Part shown: positions 1 to 11,730 of the stretch, piece after piece | How positions within the stretch are numbered: position 1 is the first letter of the stretch | How the letters are laid out: every line of letters begins with the position of its first letter | Source: Neoarius graeffei | Taxonomy: Eukaryota > Chordata > Actinopteri > Siluriformes > Ariidae | Direction of reading: 5' to 3' | Assembly: GCF_027579695.1 (NCBI RefSeq) | Contig: NC_083575.1 | Location: 34,177,382 to 34,241,381, forward strand | DNA: 64,000 nucleotides | The notes under the pieces: model-generated | What the model was told of the DNA's origin: nothing | Seen by the model: the letters and a program-made list of their open reading frames with translations, nothing else | Database searches by the model: none | Made by a program: the position numbers and the translations under genes

Positions 1-481
1 TTTATGGATCAGGTTTGACACCCCTGGCCTAGGTCATTAGTTCAGTGTGGAAGTGGACCACCCATTACCATCCTTCTTACTTTATTCCTTAAGTGAAGAC
101 CTTGCAAAACTTACATGGTCTCAGGCTACAGTTCAGATATTTAAGACTTTAAAGAACTGTTTCACATCTGCCCATCTGCTCTAGCTCCCTTGAACCACAC
201 TTCAGTTCAATGCTAGATGTTGATCTTGATGCTTCAGATATTGTAGTGGGAACAGTGCTCTCAAAGTCACATCCAAATCAATATCTTTTTTAAAACTGTT
301 TTTAAAGCTTTTAACAGCAGAAACTAGGGTATGAAAATGAGGAACTGTTGGTGGTTAAGCTAGAAGTTACCTTTTCATTAGCTTAGTGTATATAAGCTCT
401 TTTAGATTGTTGTCTGTGCAATAAGGTTTAGGAATGTTACATTACAGTGAATTGTGGGAAATCTGCTATCTTTTTCAATTA
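1..481. other. AT-rich non-coding flank, nothing recognised
   Basis: No open frame longer than background, no terminal repeats and no simple repeat of note. It lies just beyond the 3' end of the LINE copy that begins near 482, so it may be the pre-insertion host sequence. Confidence 0.5.
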
Positions 482-3462
482 TATATATGATGACTGCCTC
501 CTCACTTTCGAGTAAGGCCATCACTCGTAATTACAGAAAGATTTATTGATTATGAGAATGGATATGGCTTTTAAACCCTGCTAGTGATTTAAACTGCCTT
601 GCACATATTGTGCATTGTTGAGACTTGTTTAAACTGGCTGCTGGTGGTGGCGGCATCTGGTTACCATGAATCTTAGCATGTCTTTTCAAACCACCTGCTG
701 ACTTGCATTCTTTACCACGTTTTGCATGTATGGATAAGTGGTTGATCAAGTACTCCATTATAATCAACTGGAGCTCTCATTTCATGACTTCTCATGTGAC
801 TTATCAGGCCTACCTCGCTTCGGCACAACCTTCTGCAAACCTGACATGTAAGCTCATCCTGGTTGCCTTTACGCAACAGGAGTTGAAGAGGAAATCCTTT
901 ACGGACATCCCTCTTCAATTCCTCATTCGCAATTTGAGCAGCTTCAAAATCTGCTTTACCCTCATGTACTACTCTCCTCCAATTGCTGCGATCAGCTGCT
1001 TCTGTCTCCCATGTGTCAGTGCAGATGTTTGCCACTTTCAAAGCTGTTTTTAGGCAGTCTTTGTATCTCTTCTTTGGCTTGTGTTGGGGTCGATTCCCAT
1101 TTGCCAGTTCACCATAGAATACTTGCTTTGGCAGCCTGTATTCTTCCATGCAGGTGACATGACCACTCCATCGAAGCCTGTGTTTTAATACCAGAGCTTT
1201 GATACTCTCACAGCCTGACCTTTGCAGTGCCTAGACATCGCTGACATGCTCTTTCCAATGGATTCCAAGAATCCTTCTGAGGCACATCTGATGGAAGCGC
1301 TCTAGGTGTTTGAGGTCATGGCGATATGTCACCCAGGTTTCGCACGCGTATAAGAGAGATGTCAGCACACATGCTTGGTAAACCTTCACTTTTGTCTTGC
1401 GATGGACACAGTGTTGACTCCAGAGGTGCTGTTCCAGTCTACCAAAAGCATCACTGGCTTTTTACACTCCATGAGGAATCTCATCGTCGAGGTTGCAGTG
1501 CCAATTAACAGTGCTACCAAGATACACAAACTGATCAACTACTCCAAGGCTTTTGCCATAAACATAGATGTTTGGTTCTATCTACTGCTTACCCCATGCC
1601 AGTTGATACATTATGACATTCTTTTTAAGGCTAATAGTCATCCCAAGCGCAGTACACACATCAGAAAAGGCATCCATGATATGCTGCATATCGGTTTCAG
1701 TATGTGCAATGAGATTGCAGTCATCTGCATAGAGTAAATCTCTGACCAAGGTTGTAAAGACTTTGGTTTTTGCAGCGAAGCATCTGATATTGAATACACT
1801 GCCTGAAGTCTGATAGCGGATGTAAACACCATGGTTGCACTCTTTAAATGCAATGTTGAACACCATAGCAAAGTAAACAGCAAAGAGTGCTGGAGCAGGA
1901 ATGTCTCCCTGTTTAACTCCATTCTTAACAGATATTGGCTCCGACATTCTCCCACCAACATTCACCCATGCTTTCATGTCATCATGAAAGGATCGCAACA
2001 TAGCTATAAACTTGTCAGGACAACCAAGTTTACGCAAGAGCTTCCACAAGGCTATCCTGTTCACCATGTCGAATGCCTTCGTCAAATCAACAAATACCTG
2101 ATATAAATCCATCTGTTGCTCGACACATTTTTCCTGCAGCTGTCTAGCTGAGAAAATCATATCTGCAGTACCACGACCTGCACGAAATCCAGACTGAATC
2201 TCAGGAAGAACATTTCCAGCTACATGAATAAGAAGGCAATCTAAAAGCACCCTACAAAGAACTTTACCAACAACAGAAAGTAAGGATGTCCCACAGAAAT
2301 TCCCACAATCACCCTTGCTTCCTTTTCCCTTATACAAAACTACCATAACTGCGTCTCTCCAGTCATCTGGGACTTTCTCTGCAGCCCACATTGTATGGAA
2401 TAGTGAATGGAGGCTGTGCACAACCTTCTCACCACCAGACTTCAGAAGCTCTGCATTAATGCCATCCATACCTGGTGATCGACCATTGAGTTTCTGAATG
2501 GCAGCCTCAACTTTGTCAAGATTCAGGGGATCCGCTAGAGCCTCTATGGTTGGTTTTTCAGGAATTAGATCGAGATAATCCTAATTCACCACAGAGGGCA
2601 GATTAAGGAGATCATCAAAGTGCTCCTGCCACCAAGTCAATATACCATTAGGGTCACGCAGGAGATTATTACCATCCTTGCTCTTTACTGGTGTGACTGG
2701 TGAGGAGTTTGGCCCATAAACTTCACGCAAGAGATTGTACAGCAACTTAGTGTTGTTTGCATTTGCAGCTGCTTGTATCGCATCTGCTTTCTCATCCCAC
2801 CAAGTATCTCTCATATGAGAAAGCATTTGCTTAGCTTGTGCTTTAGTTGCTTTGACTGCAGTTTGAAGTTTGGGTTTTTGCTGAGCATCAGCGGTGAGGT
2901 AGCATGAGAGTGCAAGCCTCTTCTCAGCAAGAATCACATCAACATCACGATCATTTTGGTCAAACCAATCTTGGTGTTTCCTTTCAACCAGGCCAAGAAC
3001 CTGATTGCCAACGTCATGAACAACTTTCCGAAATGTAGGCCAGTCATCTCTAAGGTTCGCCTTGTTCATTATCTTCTGAAACTCCTCTAAAACTACTGGA
3101 TCTTTCAACTTTGAGATATTAAGCTTTTTTTGGCAAGATGATACCAGACACTCTAGCCTCTCTCTTCATAATCAGCTTCAGTTTGGCGTGGACCAATCGG
3201 TGGTCCGTCTAACATTCAGCACCCCATGGTGCCTGTACAGAACAGACATCCTGCATGTCACGCTTTTTCACAAGGACATAATCCAACAGATGGCACTGTT
3301 TTGAACTAGGGTGCATCCATGTGGTCTTATACTTATTTTTCTGTTGGAACATGATGTTTGTCACATATAACTCAAGTTCTTCACACATCTGCAAAAGAAG
3401 CATTCCATTGCTGTTGCACTTACCTAACCCATGCCTCCCAATCACAGTCCAGGTGTTGTAGT
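482..3462 (-). mobile_element. LINE non-LTR retrotransposon, 3' portion
   Basis: Minus-strand frames decode, in order, a piece of endonuclease (3209-3458), the pre-RT region (2581-3108), reverse transcriptase with a YADD box (1582-2469) and a C-terminal tail with C2H2-type fingers (543-1149). The 3' end is placed near 482, where the sequence runs into a short TA-rich stretch. The copy is interrupted at 3462 by an LTR retrotransposon; its endonuclease continues at 11194. The architecture suits a Jockey/I/RTE-like LINE with a finger tail, but I cannot fix the clade. Confidence 0.8.
543..3458 (-). pseudogene. LINE ORF2 remnant: endonuclease end, reverse transcriptase, C2H2 tail
   Basis: The longest stretch (1582-2469) carries the RT core: an SLLSVVGKV-type block, SGFRAGRGTAD, FVDLTKAFD, NGVKQGD and LLYADDCN, the last holding the catalytic Asp pair. 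Past the RT the frame is broken by stops, then resumes at 712-1149 with the GELANGNRPQHKPKKRYKD thumb/linker block, a CQVCRRLCRSEVGLISHMRSH finger, and another finger (CTICARQFKSLAGFKSHIH) at 543-767. Several frameshifts and stops make it non-functional. The upstream endonuclease part includes the conserved IGRHGLGKCNSNG and WMHPSSK motifs. Confidence 0.8.
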
Positions 3463-3809
3463 TATTACCGGCCTCCAAGTCTAGGGGAGCTTGGGGCACA
3501 GCGTAACCCACATTCCCTTAAAAATTGAGAGAGAGAACGGACAAGTTGTTCAAGGATGTTGCACACTGGCATTCAAAATATCTTCTTCTCTGCCAGCTAT
3601 ATACTTGCCCCTTTCCCTCCCTCCCAGAGTGCCATCTGCAGGCCTGGAGCCCAATACCTCCCCAATAACATGAAGTGTGCAATGTACCATATCAACATGC
3701 CGTTTTTTTAAATCATGAAATCTTTAATATTTGTTACTTTTCCTGTTCTTAATAAAAATAACCATTGCTATTAAAACATAACAGTCATCTCCAACCCAGC
3801 CCCTCTACA
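3463..3809 (-). repeat. 3' LTR of the Gypsy-like element (short form)
   Basis: Read on the minus strand it begins TGTAGAGGGG and ends GGTAATA. It matches the 5' LTR at 10396-11189 at both ends but lacks one 446-447 bp unit that lies between two ~55-bp direct repeats in the longer LTR. It includes an AATAAA on the plus strand, which is the wrong orientation for the element's own poly(A). Confidence 0.8.
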
Positions 3810-4159
3810 CTCTCCCCTACTTCAGAAGATGCCTCCTGGCATCCAGACTGATTTCTTTAAGATGGGACTAATAACTCCAAACTACAGGTCTTAGATAATA
3901 GAATGGTATGGGGAGCACTGGATACATCATTTCATTCTGAACACAGGTAGGATTAACCATCGCTGCATTGGCCTCAGGCCTCAATTGTTGGTATAATCGG
4001 CTGCCCAGGATTAGTATAAGTTAATACCTCTCTAGGTTTTGGAGTACGCAAGGATCTCCTCAATCCTGGTACCTCTACATCCGGTATTAGTGCCTGCCTG
4101 AAGTCCTACAGATTGTCTTGCAGTTCAACTGGAACTTCCCCTTCAGGCACATCCTGTTC

Positions 4160-6005
4160 TCATCTCTGGCCCACATCTAGTTCTGCATCAGGTAACATTT
4201 CTTCTGGTTGCAGCCCTGTCCCTTGCCTTGCAGGTCTAAACTCTCTGGCTGTAGCCCTCAAGTTGGAAGGAGATCTTTGTTGGATCATTGGAGGGATACC
4301 TGGCTGTGGTCCAGAATGCATCATTGGTTGGAACCTCGAATGAGAACTGTGTGTCACTCCCTCCCCCAAATCTTCAGAGTCAGACTCATCCACATCAACA
4401 TCCCTCCTCTCACTCTTCTGTTTTCTCCTTACAGGCTTATCCTTCCCCACAGGTTGCTTATCCAGTTCTTCCTCAAGAGGCAAATAATTCATAGGCAAGA
4501 GAAGATTCCTATGTAATATCCGGATTGTCTTTCCACTATTTTCTTCTTGCACCTTGTACACTGGACTTACAGAATCTCCCACTCTACTCAGCACTATATG
4601 TATACTTTTTTCCCAATAACTGCATAACTTGCCCGGCCCATTCCTCTCTGAGAGGTTTCTTACAAGAACCCCATCACCAGGCTGAAGTGACAACACCTTC
4701 ACCCCTTTGTCATAATAACACTTTCCTTTAGCGGAGGATTTCTTACTATTTTCTGCTGCAATTTTATAAGCCTCTTGCATTCTGGCAGCCCATTTTTGCA
4801 CAAACTGATCTCTGGTTCCCTCTCCATTCTCTGGCTTCAGGTTAAACAGCAAGTCAACTGGCAAATGGGGTGGTCTTCCAAAGACAAGGAAATATGGAGA
4901 ATATCCTGTACCCTCATGTTTGGTACAATTATATGCATGAACCATATGTGGAAGATTGTCTTTCCACTCAGCCTTTTTCTCTTCTGCCAGCGAGTGAAGC
5001 ATCTGCAATAATGTATGATTGAGCCTCTCGACCGGGTTCCCATGAGGGTGGTAAGGGGTTGTTCTAGAGTATGAAATCCCAGCCAGTTGCTGCAATCTAC
5101 AAAACAGTTTATTCTCAAACTCTCTACCCTGATCATGGTACAGTTTCTGTGGAAAACCAAAGCTTGGGATAAAGTCATTTAATATCCTTTCTGCAGCCAT
5201 CTTGCCAGACTTATCTTTAGTGGGATATGCCTGTGCAAATCATGTAAAATGGTCCATCAGAACAAGAATGTATTCATACCCGCCATGACTAGGCTCTAAA
5301 TGGAGATAATCTATGACCACAAGTTCAAGGGGTACAGTGGATGAGATGGAACCCATAGGGGCCTTGTCTGGAACAGCAGGGCGCTTTTGAGCAATGCAGG
5401 TACACCTCCTAATAACAGTCCTCTACTTCCCGCTGCATATAGGGCCAATAAAATCTCTCCCTGACTAACTGGATCACTTTATCGGCTCCCACATGACCCA
5501 TATCATTATGTAGATGTTTCAGGACAACTGATTTAAACTGGTGGGGCAAGATAAGCTGTCGGTGTGACCCTGCTTGTCGATACAGTATTCCACCATCAAG
5601 GCTTAAGCGATTCCATTCATGCAGCAATTTCCTGCCATCTCTTGACAGATTTCTCTTCTCCTCAGTAGTTGGACACCCTGCTCTTGTTTTCCAGAGCAAT
5701 ACTTCCCTAATCACTGGATCTTCCTCCTGGGCTTTCCTTATATCTTGAGGTGGAGTTACTGGTACATCCAGAATAAGGTTATCATTAGTCCCTGAAAGCT
5801 GCAACACTGCTGCCCATGGCACTTCTTCCTCTCCAACAACCTGGTTCCCTTGCCATACAGCAGCGATGACATCAGGTGACAAACTTTCAGTGTATTCTGT
5901 GATATTACTAAGGGAAACAGGGAATTGTGACAAGGTGTCCGCATCTATATTTGTCTTTCCGGGGCGATATTTAATATCAAACCGGAAATCGGCCAACTCA
6001 CCCAC
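4160..6005 (-). pseudogene. Integrase of the Gypsy-like element, broken
   Basis: 5409-6005 ends with the HHCC zinc-binding region (HNDMGHVGADKVIQ then [13 protein letters not shown]). The catalytic core follows at 4160-5200 with [13 protein letters not shown] (second Asp) and [17 protein letters not shown] (the Glu region), then a C-terminal GPY/F-like region and an acidic tail. Between them (5200-5408) the frame passes through stops, so a continuous protein is not made. N-terminal to the zinc region, the KYRPGKTNIDADTLSQFP motif is the end of RNase H. Confidence 0.8.
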
Positions 6006-6088
6006 CCATCGATGTCCAACTGCATTCAGCCTTGCTGTACTAAGGACATAAGTGAGTGGATTATTATCTGTATAGAGACAGTAAAAGA

Positions 6089-7834
6089 CTAGGCATAATA
6101 GAGATAATCTCTAAGCTTGTCACAAATTGCCCATTTTAAAGCTAAAAACTCAAACTTTCCTGAATGGAGATGGTAATTTCTTTCTGCAGGCATAAGCGTC
6201 CTGGAGCCATAGTCAATTATACGAAGTTTACCCTGTTGGCACTGATACAAAACTGCTCCGAAACCAGCATTAGAAGCATCAACATGCAGGAGGAAAGGCA
6301 AGGTAAAGTCAGGAAAGGCAAGAATAGGTGGTGTAGTTAACATATCTACCAGTTTGGCCACAATATCACTATGGCCTTGTGTCCACTGCACTGAAGCCTT
6401 AGAAGACAACTGTTGATTAGGCTTCTGCTTGCCTGACTTCATTGCAGGTGCTCTTTTAGGTCCATCTCTAGGATGCTGCAAGAGTTCAAATAGAGGCTTT
6501 GCTATTCTGGCAAAATCTTGTATAAAGGATCAGTAGTAACCAAGAAAGCCCAACAAGGCCTGGACTTCACCAACTGTGGCTGGTCTTCTCTCTTTAAGTG
6601 ATAAAACAGCCTCAACATCTTTAGAATCCATCTTCACCCCTTCCCCTGACACTAGACAGCCAACAAAACGCACTTGCCACTTAAACAGTTCACACTTATT
6701 TGGCCGCAATTTAATCCCACTCTCTCGCATCTTTGCCAAAACTCGCCTCAGATCCAAAATGTGGTCTATAAAAGGTCTTTGAATAACAAAGAACATCAAG
6801 ATAGGGGGCGCAACATTCATCCTGCACCCCCTCAAGAACACCCTCCATGCACTGCGGAAATGCTGCAGGCCGGTATCCACTCATATAGCCCCCAGGGGGT
6901 GCTGAAAGCTGTGGCATGCCGTGATTCTTCATTAATAAAGCCTTGGTGATAGGCACTACCTTGATCCAAGATAGAAAACCAAGAATGCCCCCCAAGACTA
7001 TCAAGAAGATCCTGAATACGGGGCAAAGGATGCCTATTGGGGATGGTCTTGCAGGTCTCTATAATCTACACAGAGACACAAGGTGGAGTCCTTTTTTCGT
7101 ACACAAACCACAGGGGATGAGTAGGGGGATGCTGACTTCTGAATCCAGCCATGTTCTAGAAGGCCCTGTACATATTCCTTAACTTCTTTATAAAGAGGCT
7201 TGGGAATTGAGTTGTAACATTTCTGCACTGGAATGTCATCCTTGAGATGGATTTTTAAGTTCAAGGAAGGTATGCAACCTATATCACCCTCGCCCCTAGA
7301 AAACACATCTGATTCTTCATACAGCATCTCTCTGGCTAATGTTTGCTCCTCCTCTTGGAGGTGGGACAAATCAACAGGCGGATGCCACTTATCTCGTGCT
7401 GATGTGTAATTGGAAGCTGAAATCGATTGTGCCTGTACAGTGACTGGATGATCCTGCTGTAAACAGGACACTGGCAAGATGGAGACAGTTTCTTCTATAT
7501 GACCAAGAACCGTTTTAGGTGGTAAATAAATGTCATCCTGGGACAAATTCTGAATAGGGATTGTAACCAATTTTGAAAGGCCCGCAGGAACCTCAATGAC
7601 AGCGGGAAAGAGCTCCAAGTCATCAGGCCAATGCGACTCCAAAGCAGGCTCAAAGGACATTGCACCCCCCTCAGGCCACTCCCTGATCCTGCACTTAACT
7701 TCCACCATTTTCCTGGCTGGAATGACAAGACCCCTCTTACCCACTTTAGCAGCGCAACATAGAAACTTTTCTTCTGATGTTTCAACTTGAGCTGCAGAGA
7801 CAATGGTTTGGGCAGTGCTTGGGTTAATATTCAA
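6089..7834 (-). pseudogene. Reverse transcriptase and RNase H of the Gypsy-like element, broken
   Basis: The RT entry is recognisable in 7034-7834 (YVQGLLEHGWIQKSASPYSS then a VRKKDSTLCLCVDYRDL block). The fingers/palm continue in shifted frames (6711-7026) and the connection at 6530-6880 (LRPNKCELFKWQVRFVG). RNase H follows at 6089-6481 (LHVDASNAGFGAVLYQ). At the catalytic box the sequence reads YLDVLCYS where YLDD is the family norm, so one active-site Asp codon is absent. Frameshifts separate the pieces. Confidence 0.8.
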
Positions 7835-7859
7835 AGCCTCACTGAGGAGAACACTGAGG

Positions 7860-8862
7860 TTAACAGTACCAGTCAGTCATTTCACAGTTTTCACGAATCA
7901 ATTCTGTAATGACATTCACACTCAACAAAGGATTATCCAAACAGTTACAGGAGACTAAGAAAGGAACTTGAATAGCCATTTGCCCCTGACTTGCACTTAA
8001 AATTTCCAGGTAAACATCAATCCAACCCTCAAATGGAATATTTGAGCCATTAGCTGCAACAACATACAGGGGTTCAGTGACTAGATTGCTGAGCAGTTTA
8101 ATCTCTACTTCAGGCAGATTCCTTTCCACCCAGTCTTTTCCAATCACACTGACTTGTGCCCCTGTATCCACCTAGTCTGGTTAACACCAGACCATATCAC
8201 AAGTGAAATATGGTCTGGAATCCGCCTATTGAATTTCTCGTAGGGGAGGTGTGGTTTACGCTTGTCAACGGCCGTTTATTGGACGTTGCGAATGTCTATC
8301 ATTTGGCATATACGTAGCCCATGGCCAATCATGGCAGTTGTACCCGGTGACGTAGTTAGAGCGACGAAGAAGACGAAGAGGTGAAGAAAAACTAACGCCA
8401 AACGCTGTTCTTTTTTTTAAAACAAACTTTCGCTCTAAACTATTCAGAACAGTGTCTAAAGCTTGATCGAAAGTTTGGTTCGTATCGCTCGCCGCCATGT
8501 TAAATGTGATCCATAAACAGTCCCAAATAAACTACAAGCTTCCGTTTGTCGAGTAGTACGCGTCACCGTCTTTCCACCCCTCCCCACTCTCTGATTGGCT
8601 CCCTAACTCAGGCGAGCCTTTAGACCATAGTTTACATGCTGTCTTTTCAGATTGGAACGATTGTGCAAAGCAGCATGGGATTTCCCAGGCTAGTATCCAC
8701 CAACATCTGGGCCCCAACCCCATTAACTACACATGAAATGAGGCATTTGCCCCCAATCAGTTGAGCTATTCTTTTCTGATGGCAGGGATTTATTTTGAAA
8801 CCTGGTTGCTCCACATTTGCTGATTGGATATAAACGGGGGACTGAAAACTTGTGATGGTCAC
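7860..8862 (-). pseudogene. Retropepsin-like protease split by a MITE
   Basis: The upstream half (8693-8862) reads SCVVNGVGAQMLVDT, and the downstream half (7860-8171) reads MDTGAQVSVIGKDWV. The catalytic DTGA motif lies exactly at the junction and is duplicated in part by the insertion's target-site duplication. The 520-bp insert at 8173-8692 destroys the frame. Confidence 0.8.
8173..8692. mobile_element. 520-bp non-autonomous DNA transposon (MITE) in the protease
   Basis: Flanked by a perfect 9-bp duplication GTATCCACC (8164-8172 and 8693-8701). The ends are short inverted repeats TAGTCTGG / TAGCCTGG. Each terminus carries its own small palindrome just inside (CTGGT-TAAC-ACCAG on the left, GGGAAATCCC on the right). 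A short minus-strand frame from 8498 (MAASDTNQTFDQALD...) may be the remnant first exon of a larger parent element. The superfamily is uncertain; 8-9 bp duplications fit hAT, Merlin or MuDR types. Confidence 0.75.
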
Positions 8863-10252
8863 TGGTCGTCCCGCTCCTGTGACCTCAACTGGTTTCCCGA
8901 CTTTGTTCTATTTAAGCAGCCTACTGCTCGATGTCCACTTTGGCCACAACGGAAACAGTGGAAACATTTATCCAATTTTTGTTGAGTGCATTCATGGCAT
9001 TTTGCTTTTGTGAACTTCCGCTGAGATTGAGTGCTTGTAGATTCGGACATCCCTGACTTCGACATCATTTCCATGCTCTTAGTTAGGGCTGATACTTGGG
9101 CTGTCAATTGCATAATAGCTGTGCGATTGGCTTCTATTTCAGTGTTCACTACTGTTTGCTGATTTCGCTGACTGCCCTGTTCACTCGCCAACTGCTGAGT
9201 CACATTAACAGTAACTGGTCTGGATTTTGGCACCGTAGAAAATCGTTTGGCTCTCTCTGCTTCAATGCAGGCTGACTTAGTTAATTGTTCTAACAAGACA
9301 TCATCAGTTACTTGAAGGTGAGACACAAAAGGTTTTAAATCTTGTCAAATGTTACTATGTCTATCATTCGAACCCTGATACAGTGTATGAAGAAAGACTC
9401 CTTGTACAAGCCCCTTATAATGGAATTCACCCCCATTTTGTTTTGATGCAAGTAACACTCGCTGTCTTAAGCCAATTATCTTATACAGGAATTGTTGAGG
9501 TGTTTCTTTATCCTGTTGCTTTGCATTACTCAGTTCTTGAAACAACTTGGCTGCACTTTTATCCATGATATGAGACCTAAGGAACCTTTTTAACTCAATT
9601 ATTGTCATATCATCCTTGTTGGTGAGTAAATCTTTAAATACCTCCCTTTGTTCACCTTCAAGATAGCCCTCATGGTTTTACTGAGTTTGAAATAATCACG
9701 AATACCTTCATCAATCTGTTTACATATATGAGCATAAGAAATTTCAGAACCACAATCAGAAATTTGCCCCCTTTGAATTTTAAATTCCCTGAGTGGCAAA
9801 AAAGCTGCAACATCAGTAAGTTTAACCCATTGGTCTGACATATTAGGCTGTACATTTGATCTATTTGATGTCACACAACCCTCAGAATATACATGTACCG
9901 CATAATCCACCTGGGGTGATGTATTGCTCGCTGACATCTCTTGTGCTGTTACAGTCCCTAGTACAGCCTCAGTAGAGCGAACCTGCTTGCCATCCTGTTG
10001 TCCTACTGTATCTTTGCTGGCTAGTAGTTCAGTCATTTTATCTTGGAACGAAAGCAGGTGGGACATACCTGCGTCTTCCCAGTTCATCAGCTTGTCGCTT
10101 TTCAGGTAGTCGGAAATAAAATAGTAAAGCTGAGGTTCCAACTTTTCAGACAGCTCTGAAGAATCCCCCTCTTCCACCAAGGTTACTGCCAGCTGATACA
10201 ACTGGGACGCAGTCAGCAAAGGGAGCTTTTTGTGGATTTCCCACTGGAGCAC
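8859..10252 (-). pseudogene. Gag of the Gypsy-like element, frameshifted
   Basis: The probable start is near 10252 (MLQWEIHKKLPLLTASQLYQ), about 120 nt inside the primer-binding site. Three successive frames (9605-10252, 9345-9608, 8859-9326) cover an N-terminal domain, a capsid-like helical region and a nucleocapsid with one CCHC knuckle (CFRCGQSGHRAVGC). At least two frameshifts break it. Confidence 0.75.
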
Positions 10253-10374
10253 CTGGCACGGTTCAGATTTTCTGTAAGTTCCACCTTCCTGTTCTTGTTG
10301 GATGACCTTCCCAAGATGGCCACCCTCTCAGCGATGTGGATCTCCCAGACCAATGACAAACACTCTTCAAACCA

Positions 10375-10392
10375 CTCCCGGACGAGCCCCCA
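10375..10392 (-). other. Primer-binding site complementary to tRNA-Pro
   Basis: Read on the minus strand the 18-mer is TGGGGGCTCGTCCGGGAG, the proline-tRNA primer site used by many retroelements with one change at the last base. It lies 3 nt inside the LTR end (GGTAATA), as expected for minus-strand priming. Confidence 0.85.
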
Positions 10393-10395
10393 AAA

Positions 10396-11189
10396 TATTA
10401 CCGGCCTCCAAGTCTAGGGGAGCTTGGGGCACAGCATAACCGACGTTCCCTTAAAAATTGAGGGAGAGAATGGACAAGTTGTTCAAGGATGTTAGACACT
10501 GGCATCTCAATTTATTAATATTAAAATAACAATGCATAAATCATTAAATAAATATTTCAAATTACAAACATGACCTTTTAAACATATACATCGTATTTAG
10601 TTCATAGTTCACATGCAACCAAACTTCAACAAGACTTTGGTCCATTTTACAACATATATCCAATAATACTGCCTTAAAGCATACAGTGACAAGTATAACA
10701 TTACTTATACATTTCTAATTCAAGTCAAGTTAAACACTCCAAAGCAAACGGTCACATGGCCAATAATGGCACCAAACATTTCCCCGACAATCCATTAAAT
10801 CAGACGCTAAAAACCCACTTCACACACAAGATAACACAAGTCATAATAGTCACAGAAAATAAGAACTAAAATAACCAATAAAGTTTGAAACATACCTTAA
10901 AAATTGAGAGAGAGAATGGACAAGTTGCTCAAGGATGTTGCACACTGGCATCCAAAATCTCTTCTTCTCTGCCAGCTATATACTTGCCCCGTTCCCTCCC
11001 TCCCAGAGTGCCATCTGCAGGCCTGGAGCCCAATACCTCCCCAATAACATGAAGTATGCAATGTACAATATCAACATGCCATTTTTTTTAAATCATGAAA
11101 TCTTTAATATTTGTTACTTTTCCTGTTCTTAATAAAAATAACAATTGCTATTAAAACACAACAGTCATCTTCAACCCAGCCCCTCTACA
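10396..11189 (-). repeat. 5' LTR of the Gypsy-like element (long form)
   Basis: 794 bp, beginning TGTAGAGGGG on the minus strand. It contains two copies of a ~55-bp segment (starting about 10449 and 10895) spaced by 446 bp; the 3' LTR has a single copy and no spacer. The interior 10506-10890 is AT-rich with no coding content. Confidence 0.8.
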
Positions 11190-11730
11190 TAGTCCCTTTC
11201 TACATGTGCATTAAAGTCACCGAGAACAATGACCTTGTCTGTACATGGTATACTCCGTACAACATCCTTCAGGGTTTGATAAAATGACAGCTTATCTTCT
11301 TCCGAGGCGGTCACAGTTGGTGCATAGACACTCACAAGAGTAACATAACGACCTCTAACCAAAGGAACTCTCAAAGTCATAAGTCGCTCACTAATTCCAA
11401 GAGGTAATTCTTCCAATTTCCCTACCAGAGCAGAATGAACAGCAAACCCTACCCTACCTTCTCTACTGTCTTCCTCCCCTTTACCTTTCCAATAGAAGGT
11501 GTAACCTTCAGATAATTCATCAAATTGGCCATTGTTTGCTAATCTTGTCTCTGAAAGAGCAACTATGTCCAGGTTGTAGCATTGCAGTTCTTTTGCAACG
11601 AGAGCTGTACATCTTTCTGGACTTTCTGAGGACACAGTATCAAGCAATATCCTAACATTCCAGCATGCAATACTCAAAGGTTTTATCACAGTAGCAGGAT
11701 GATGACCAGGCCCAGGCTGTGATGCCCTGG
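11190..11730 (-). pseudogene. LINE 5' portion: AP-endonuclease domain
   Basis: The continuation of the LINE at 482-3462. The minus-strand frame reads IACWNVRIL, LSETRLANNGQFDE, GRVGFAVHSAL, VSVYAPT and VIVLGDFNAHVERD, the ordered motifs of an apurinic-type endonuclease that nicks the target before reverse transcription. The frame is open over this stretch but is cut by the LTR element at 11189. Upstream of about 11730 the match fades into a TA/TG-rich stretch, so this is probably a 5'-truncated copy. Confidence 0.8.

Larger units (their letters stand above)
3463..11189 (-). mobile_element. Decayed Ty3/Gypsy-like LTR retrotransposon inserted in a LINE
   Basis: Related terminal repeats at 3463-3809 and 10396-11189 bound gag, protease, RT, RNase H and integrase remnants in that order on the minus strand. 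A primer-binding site lies directly inside the 5' LTR, and a purine-rich stretch (GTAGGGGAGAG) abuts the 3' LTR at about 3810-3820. A 4-bp target duplication TAGT is visible at 3459-3462 and 11190-11193, and the LINE endonuclease reading resumes across the two flanks (GDFNAH on one side, YNTWTVIGRHG on the other). The coding frames hold stops, frameshifts and a MITE. Confidence 0.85.

Noticed and set aside
3500-3700. Plus-strand frame over the 3' LTR as a small gene.
   Set aside because: It is LTR sequence and a related frame appears in the other LTR.
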